64,000 bases of DNA from the NCBI GenBank assembly GCA_039105265.1, contig JAPFFF010000006.1, positions 2,108,001-2,172,000 of the forward strand, read 5' to 3'. A program made the position numbers and the translations under genes. This document shows, piece by piece, positions 59,247-64,000 of this stretch. Positions within the stretch are counted from its first letter, which is position 1, and each line of letters opens with the position of its first letter. This DNA is from Tritrichomonas musculus. Taxonomy: Eukaryota; Parabasalia; Tritrichomonadida; Tritrichomonadidae. Under the pieces are notes generated by a model. That model was not told the DNA's origin and searched no databases. It was given only the letters and a program-made list of their open reading frames with translations.

Positions 59247-60689
59247 TCATACATTAGCGTTTGGCAAAAATTTTGGATTGATGTTTTCTTTTGTAAAATC
59301 AGGTTCAAGTGTATCGTAATGATTTGCATAGATAGGATTTTGCCTAATGAAAAAGGTTTTGTTAATATTACTAGACATTCTTTCATATGAAAGCAAGTCT
59401 TTGGACCGATTTTTGAGACGAACGTTAAGGGCATTGATTTCCATTTTTTGTTGATCAATTTGCTTTTTATCATCATCTTTCTGAGAAAGATCAATTTCAC
59501 GGAGAAACTCTGCTTTTTGATATTTATTTCTGTATTCGTTAACTTCATTATTTTTCTCATTGATTTTTTCTTCTAGTTCCTCAATTTTTTGATTTAACCT
59601 GTCGATTTGAATTTCAAGATCAGAATTCTTTTGAAGAACTTCTTTAAACTTATCTGGAGAAACCATTGAAGATACTTCTTCATTCATATTTGCGATTTTT
59701 GACTTATAAAATTTTATTTGATCTTGGAAAACTTTATATTTATCTTTATTCATATTTAGTTCACTTGAAACTTCATTTAAATTGTGTGAAACTTTTTGAG
59801 TAGTATGCAAATTTTGAATAAGCTTCTCTTTTGTATTAGCTAATTCGCTAGTGAGTGATTTAAATGTTTTAAGAATAGTATCCACCCTTAAACCAAAAGG
59901 AGTGTGTTGGTTTGATGTGAAAACCATTAAGGAATTTTGATCAAATGGAATCTTCTTTATCTTTATATTTCGCCATCTAACTATGAATACCATTGATAAA
60001 ATCAATGGCCGCATCTGATTATTCTGATTTCCTGTTAAAACAAAATACAGATTTGCAATTGAATGGTTGACTTGGTTAGACTTTTCTGAAATAATACGGC
60101 AAAAACGTGCTCGAACTCTTTGCTGCGCTTCAAAATTTAAATCTTTTGTATTTAGGCCATGTATTAGTTGTACACTTTTATCCACTCTTATACGCACTCT
60201 CGTATCTTTTTTTTGCTCCTTTTTAGTATTTGAGCTGGTTTTGTTTCTCTTTTCAATTTGATTTTTTAACTGCATACACTGTTCTTTTGCTTGACTTTCT
60301 TGTACTTTTATTTGAGATTTGAGATTTAGATTTTCTTCTTCTAAATATAAAATTCTTTTTTCTAGAAATTTTATTTGATCAATTTTTTGCTCAGTTAAAT
60401 TGTTTAATTGCTGATTCTTGCATTCATAACATGAGAGTTTGTTGTTTGTAGCAAATGTTTCTGGCTCAATTTTTAAAATCCCAAATTCTTTTTTTAATAA
60501 TTTATGAGATTCTTTTGCTAATTGGAGTTGAAGTCTTAATGCAATCACTTGATCTTTATAAAAAAGAAGGTCTTTTATCACTTTTTTAAAACGCCCCAAT
60601 ATTTTTTTCTGACTCATTCCAATATCATTGAAAGATTCTGCATTCATAAGTTTTTCAAGTAAATCCTCATTTGGATCATATTCATCCAT
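59247..60689 (-). CDS. Coiled-coil protein of unknown function
   Basis: 480 residues. Acidic start (MDEYDPNEDLL), then coiled coil from about 45 to 155 containing one CYECKNQ di-cysteine that could bind metal if paired. A mixed middle (about 170-275, including QRVRARFCRII and IANLYFVLTGNQ) may be a small folded domain. A long coiled coil runs from 285 to 445. No recognised family; trichomonad cytoskeletal and basal-body proteins often look like this. It shares a 65-bp divergent promoter with the next gene. Confidence 0.75.
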   Translation of the reverse strand: MDEYDPNEDLLEKLMNAESFNDIGMSQKKILGRFKKVIKDLLFYKDQVIALRLQLQLAKESHKLLKKEFGILKIEPETFATNNKLSCYECKNQQLNNLTEQKIDQIKFLEKRILYLEEENLNLKSQIKVQESQAKEQCMQLKNQIEKRNKTSSNTKKEQKKDTRVRIRVDKSVQLIHGLNTKDLNFEAQQRVRARFCRIISEKSNQVNHSIANLYFVLTGNQNNQMRPLILSMVFIVRWRNIKIKKIPFDQNSLMVFTSNQHTPFGLRVDTILKTFKSLTSELANTKEKLIQNLHTTQKVSHNLNEVSSELNMNKDKYKVFQDQIKFYKSKIANMNEEVSSMVSPDKFKEVLQKNSDLEIQIDRLNQKIEELEEKINEKNNEVNEYRNKYQKAEFLREIDLSQKDDDKKQIDQQKMEINALNVRLKNRSKDLLSYERMSSNINKTFFIRQNPIYANHYDTLEPDFTKENINPKFLPNANV

Positions 60690-60754
60690 GAAAAATCTAA
60701 TTACGTTAATTTCAATTTCTATAGTTAAATGGTCATTAAAATATAATCCCTTCC
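60690..60754. promoter_or_regulatory. 65-bp divergent promoter
   Basis: The shortest divergent spacer in the window. TCATTAAAAT at 60733-60742 is an initiator-like match for the plus-strand gene (ATG at 60755). No TCA-type match faces the minus-strand start. Confidence 0.4.
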
Positions 60755-62089
60755 ATGTTTAATGAAAATAATGATGAAAACAATGATGAAATGAGAAAAG
60801 ACTTGATTAAAAAACGAGCTGATCGCATATCTAAATTATTTCCGCCATGCACTCTTGCTTATTCATTTTTACTTAAATCTAATAATTTTAAGCTATCTTT
60901 GAATGAATTATTTGATCAAATCATGCAATTTCCACAAGCATCAGATTCTAGAAAAATTTTTCTTTCGCCAGATGACACCAAACTCTTTGACTTTCAAGAT
61001 ATTGATCTTTTTCAAATATCACTAAATAAATTTATTGATTTTACTCCAACAGAACTTTTAAGTGTTCTAAACAATTGTTATTTTAACATTTTGCCCAATG
61101 AAGTTTGTATTTCACAACCTCCCGAAGTAAATATCCCTCATACTCTTCTTGTATTTCGTCATTTATATCCCGATAAAACAGAAAATGAAATATATAATGA
61201 GATAAGTAAGCCTCGCTTTATTGCATACTTTCATTATCACAAATTAAATTTGGATCCAAATGTTACTCCAATTCCAAAATTGCAACCTCCTGAATCATTT
61301 TTTTATTTTAATCAAGATCCATCACCTGAACAAGCACTTTTATCTATTTTTTGTGCTAAACGAACTGATCAAATTCAATTAAATGAGATTTTGAGGATTA
61401 AGAGATACACGCCAATTTATATTGGTCCAGATAAAAATGAAAAGAGTATGAATACTGCTATCGATGATCTTTTTGAGTTGGTTCAAAAGTCACACATCTT
61501 TCATTTTGTTGATGATACAATACAAGTTTATCCACCATTAATATTATCACATTACTTTGATTATGAGGCCAGATTTGTATATCGTCCAAATGAAAACCCC
61601 TGCCTTATTCATCCTTTTGACGACGAGAACCAAATTGAAAATGAAGAACTATCTTTTGCTTCATCTCAAACTTCGAATGCGTTATTTTCAGATGTAGAGC
61701 GCCTTTTGGATAGAATAGGAAAAGTTACCAATTTCACTTTTTCACAGATTTTTCAGCATGTCGTATCACAACAAATTGGATGCGACCAATATATTTTTGG
61801 TGAAAGTGAGGTTTCCATTAATGATATAAAAAATGCCATTTCAAAATGGATCGATAAACATGCTGAATCTGACTTAATTTCAAAAATTCAAGGATCTGAA
61901 AATAATAATCAAGAGTTAATTGAAGAAAGAAAAATAAGTTTATTATCCTCACAAAAAGACAGAATAAATGGGTACTTAATCGAGCAGTTATCAGAAGAGT
62001 ACTCATTGCTAAAGCCAGATTCTCTTGAATTTGAAACAGCAGATGATGAAATACGCAGGGAAGATAAAACTTTGTATAAATTAAAATAA
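60755..62089 (+). CDS. Conserved-looking protein of unknown function
   Basis: 444 residues with mostly ordered composition: FPPCTLAYSFLLKSNNFKLSLNELF near 30-55, DIDLFQISLNKFIDFTPTELLSVL near 85-110, PESFFYFNQDPSPEQALLSIF near 180-200, FSDVERLLDRIG near 308-320. The tail after 380 is acidic and disordered. No transmembrane segment or catalytic motif I recognise. It is divergent from the coiled-coil gene. Confidence 0.75.
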   Translation: MFNENNDENNDEMRKDLIKKRADRISKLFPPCTLAYSFLLKSNNFKLSLNELFDQIMQFPQASDSRKIFLSPDDTKLFDFQDIDLFQISLNKFIDFTPTELLSVLNNCYFNILPNEVCISQPPEVNIPHTLLVFRHLYPDKTENEIYNEISKPRFIAYFHYHKLNLDPNVTPIPKLQPPESFFYFNQDPSPEQALLSIFCAKRTDQIQLNEILRIKRYTPIYIGPDKNEKSMNTAIDDLFELVQKSHIFHFVDDTIQVYPPLILSHYFDYEARFVYRPNENPCLIHPFDDENQIENEELSFASSQTSNALFSDVERLLDRIGKVTNFTFSQIFQHVVSQQIGCDQYIFGESEVSINDIKNAISKWIDKHAESDLISKIQGSENNNQELIEERKISLLSSQKDRINGYLIEQLSEEYSLLKPDSLEFETADDEIRREDKTLYKLK

Positions 62090-62533
62090 GTATATGAAAT
62101 TATCAATGTTATGTGTGAATATGAAATCAAAAAAAAATGGTTTATTTAACTTGTATCTTTTCATTTTATGAATTTCAGAATAAAATATGGTTATTCAAAT
62201 AAAATGGAAATATTTGAATTAATTCTGAAAGAATGAAGTGATGAATTTGATAGAATGAATTAAAACAATCGAAACTTATTTTTTCCCTCCATTTTCTCTT
62301 TTTTGCATATATGTAAGATGTATTTTAACACGTTCATGCATTTGAATAGAAGTGAAGTTAAATTATATTGATTCTAAACGTTTTTTTGATTGAAATAAAA
62401 TTTTATTTTTCTTTTCAAAAATATGTAAACATTTCCAAATTTAAATAACTTTTATTCATAAGCTGATGCTATGATGCATTACATAATTTAATTTTAAATA
62501 TTTTGAGATTGATGATTAAAAGCATGAAATTGA
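62090..62533. other. Convergent intergenic spacer
   Basis: 444 bp, AT-rich, nothing recognised. Confidence 0.4.
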
Positions 62534-63067
62534 TCATGCATATTGCTGACGAAGTTCTTCAAACCTGTTTGGCCAAAGAGTCTTGTAACTTGCAACTGCA
62601 AATGCAGCAAGTACAGTTGCGGTTACCCTTTGGCGAACTGGGTCGTTGGCTGGCCTTTCAGAAAGAGATGGTTCTCCCATGCGAAGAAGAACGTTTTGAG
62701 GAATTGAATTAGCCATATTGTAAAATTTGCCTTTGATTTCTGGTGGTGTAATATATTCTTCATTTTCATTGGCCTCAACGATATTGCCTCTGTTATTTTC
62801 ATGATCATGAAGGCTTTCTTCTGACTCTGCAAAGTCATCATCAGATAATTCACATTCTTCTTTGCTTCTGAGATTATTGGCAAGCGAAGGTCTGAGGTGT
62901 TCTTTTATGATCTCTTCAGGAAGAGGTTCACCGTCAACAAGATACTTTTTCGCTGTTGCAGGGGTAAGAACAATATCAATATCTTTTGGTGCAGGAACAG
63001 GAACGTCTTGTACATGTGAATCTTCTTCACAATCGTCGCTTAATTCGTAATCAAAATCAGAATTCAT
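62534..63067 (-). CDS. Small acidic protein of unknown function with hydrophobic C-terminal segment
   Basis: 177 residues. Residues 1-110 are acidic, with PVPAPKDIDIVLTPATAKKYL in the middle and an SDDDFAESEESLHDHE run. PPEIKGKFYNMANSIPQNVLLRMGEP follows. The C-terminal VTATVLAAFAVASYKTLW is a moderately hydrophobic stretch that could be an amphipathic helix or weak membrane anchor. Initiator-like TCATTTTTT precedes the ATG by 8 bases. No family recognised. Confidence 0.75.
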   Translation of the reverse strand: MNSDFDYELSDDCEEDSHVQDVPVPAPKDIDIVLTPATAKKYLVDGEPLPEEIIKEHLRPSLANNLRSKEECELSDDDFAESEESLHDHENNRGNIVEANENEEYITPPEIKGKFYNMANSIPQNVLLRMGEPSLSERPANDPVRQRVTATVLAAFAVASYKTLWPNRFEELRQQYA

Positions 63068-63083
63068 TGATTTTAAAAAATGA
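63068..63083 (-). promoter_or_regulatory. Initiator-like TCATTTTTT
   Basis: On the minus strand, TCATTTTTTAAAATCA leads into ATG at 63067; this strongly resembles the sequences before the WDR33 and PEK-like kinase starts. Confidence 0.5.
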
Positions 63084-63217
63084 TGGTTAATTATTTTATT
63101 TTTTCAAAAAAAAAGAGATTCATACTTTTTCAATTATTCTCCTTATCAATTTTTAAGTTATTTTTCTCAATTTAAGAAAATAATTTTTTTTTTTAATTAA
63201 GAAATCCCACTTCTTTT

Positions 63218-64000
63218 ATGATTGATATTGGTAAAATTCAAACTAATTCTGCTGCAAAAGATACAAAAGAAGCAAAAGATCTTAGTAATCAAGCAAATGT
63301 TTCAAATAATATGATCGTCAATTCAGATCAGATGTTTGATTGTCCTCCTGGTTATGAAAGATTTTCAAAATCCTCCTTTCAATCAGACTTTTCTTTTCCC
63401 CCGGGTTTTGGTAAAACGAGTTTTGCTGAATCTTTACCAGCTAATTTTGCAAAATTTCCAAAACCAAGAGATTTCAATTATAATGTTAATAATAGTAATA
63501 ATAATAATGACATAGCTAATGACAACAATGAACAATTACCAAATGAGAATTTCCAAAAATTTCAGTCCGACTCTACATTTTCTGTTAATTCTACATCAGT
63601 ACAAGAGCAGCCACAACAGCTAAGTGGTTTGAATCAAGAAGCAAGTATAGTCCAGATTCCATCATTTGCTACTGTAGTGTACGGAACTGAATCTTATGAG
63701 CCTTTTCAGCCGCATCCAAAGCCTGATTCTTCAAAATATGAAAAATTAGTACTTTGTGCTAATCTTTCATCTATTCAAAGTCTTAAGCAAGAGAAGGAGC
63801 AAATTGAATCAATGATTTCAGACGAATATTTACTTTGTAAAAACAAAATTTCTAACTTCATAAATGAATTTGATCAAAGAAATAGAAGTATTGAAAATAC
63901 ATTTCAAGATCTCAGTCAAAAAATCGGCGATTGCACTGATTCACATTTAAACAAGAAAAAATTCAATTTACACATTGATGAAGTTGTAGACACCAGAAAT
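63218..64000 (+). CDS. 5' part of a Ser/Asn/Gln-rich protein of unknown function (partial)
   Basis: ATG at 63218 opens a frame that continues, with 261 codons and no stop, to the window edge. The first 170 residues are Ser/Asn/Phe/Gln-rich and probably disordered, with the PG-F repeats CPPGYERF and FPPGFGKT near 42-68. From about residue 183 (KYEKLVLCANLSSIQSLKQEKEQ) the sequence becomes helical and probably coiled coil. The gene is divergent from the acidic-protein gene across 150 bp. Identity not recognised. Confidence 0.7.
   Translation, partial: MIDIGKIQTNSAAKDTKEAKDLSNQANVSNNMIVNSDQMFDCPPGYERFSKSSFQSDFSFPPGFGKTSFAESLPANFAKFPKPRDFNYNVNNSNNNNDIANDNNEQLPNENFQKFQSDSTFSVNSTSVQEQPQQLSGLNQEASIVQIPSFATVVYGTESYEPFQPHPKPDSSKYEKLVLCANLSSIQSLKQEKEQIESMISDEYLLCKNKISNFINEFDQRNRSIENTFQDLSQKIGDCTDSHLNKKKFNLHIDEVVDTRN

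Noticed and set aside
1-64000. tRNA, rRNA or snRNA genes
   Set aside because: No GC-rich stretch with cloverleaf or rRNA-like sequence was seen; GC-rich patches are explained by transposon ends and the CCCG/CGGG patch.
1-64000. Spliceosomal introns with the parabasalid long 3' motif
   Set aside because: All recognised genes are continuous, and no ACTAACACACAG-type acceptor was seen next to a coding junction.

Overview
The window looks like nuclear DNA of a parabasalid protist, most likely a Tritrichomonas-type organism. It is very AT-rich, and every gene reads as one uninterrupted frame with no convincing intron. Genes are tightly packed outside the transposon island. Several starts have an initiator-like TCATTT-type motif within about 25 bases upstream, as known for Trichomonas. 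Gene content is eukaryotic and flagellate: a CFAP45-type ciliary protein, CAMK-family kinases, a Rab, a chromodomain remodeller. The species assignment is inference.

Layout. Bases 1-14.5 kb hold the tail of an unidentified gene, a long empty AT-rich stretch, and a host-gene block: a PEK/GCN2-like kinase, a CAMK-like kinase, a probable Nnf1/PMF1 kinetochore subunit, a small unknown protein, a Rab GTPase, a probable Ada3 subunit, UFD1 and CFAP45. Bases 14.5-30.8 kb are a transposon graveyard with elements nested inside elements. Exact target-site duplications and terminal inverted repeats (TIRs) can be read directly for many of them: an intact-looking pogo/DDE_1 transposase, a Tc1 DD34E transposase with an early in-frame stop, and at least eight non-autonomous elements. 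Bases 31.9-43.8 kb hold a CIPK-like kinase, a RhoGAP, an NSUN2-type RNA methyltransferase, a MAP65/PRC1/Ase1 protein, a dual-specificity phosphatase and the polyadenylation factor WDR33/Pfs2. Bases 43.8-50 kb are mostly non-coding, with a TTAA-flanked element ending two bases before the start codon of a bacterial-type metallophosphoesterase. Bases 50-64 kb hold a 1742-residue CHD-type remodeller carrying FYRN and FYRC domains, a parallel beta-helix protein, two unknown genes sharing a 65-bp divergent promoter, another unknown gene, and the first 261 codons of a gene that runs off the window.

The genes do not form an operon. Themes are signalling kinases and GTPases, chromosome segregation and microtubules (Nnf1-like, MAP65), chromatin (CHD-FYR, Ada3-like), RNA processing (WDR33, NSUN2) and protein turnover (UFD1). 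The most unusual items are the CHD-FYRN-FYRC fusion, the eight-copy GGGCCGATTTGAAAC array, the three-level nest of DNA transposons, and the element that abuts the phosphoesterase start codon.
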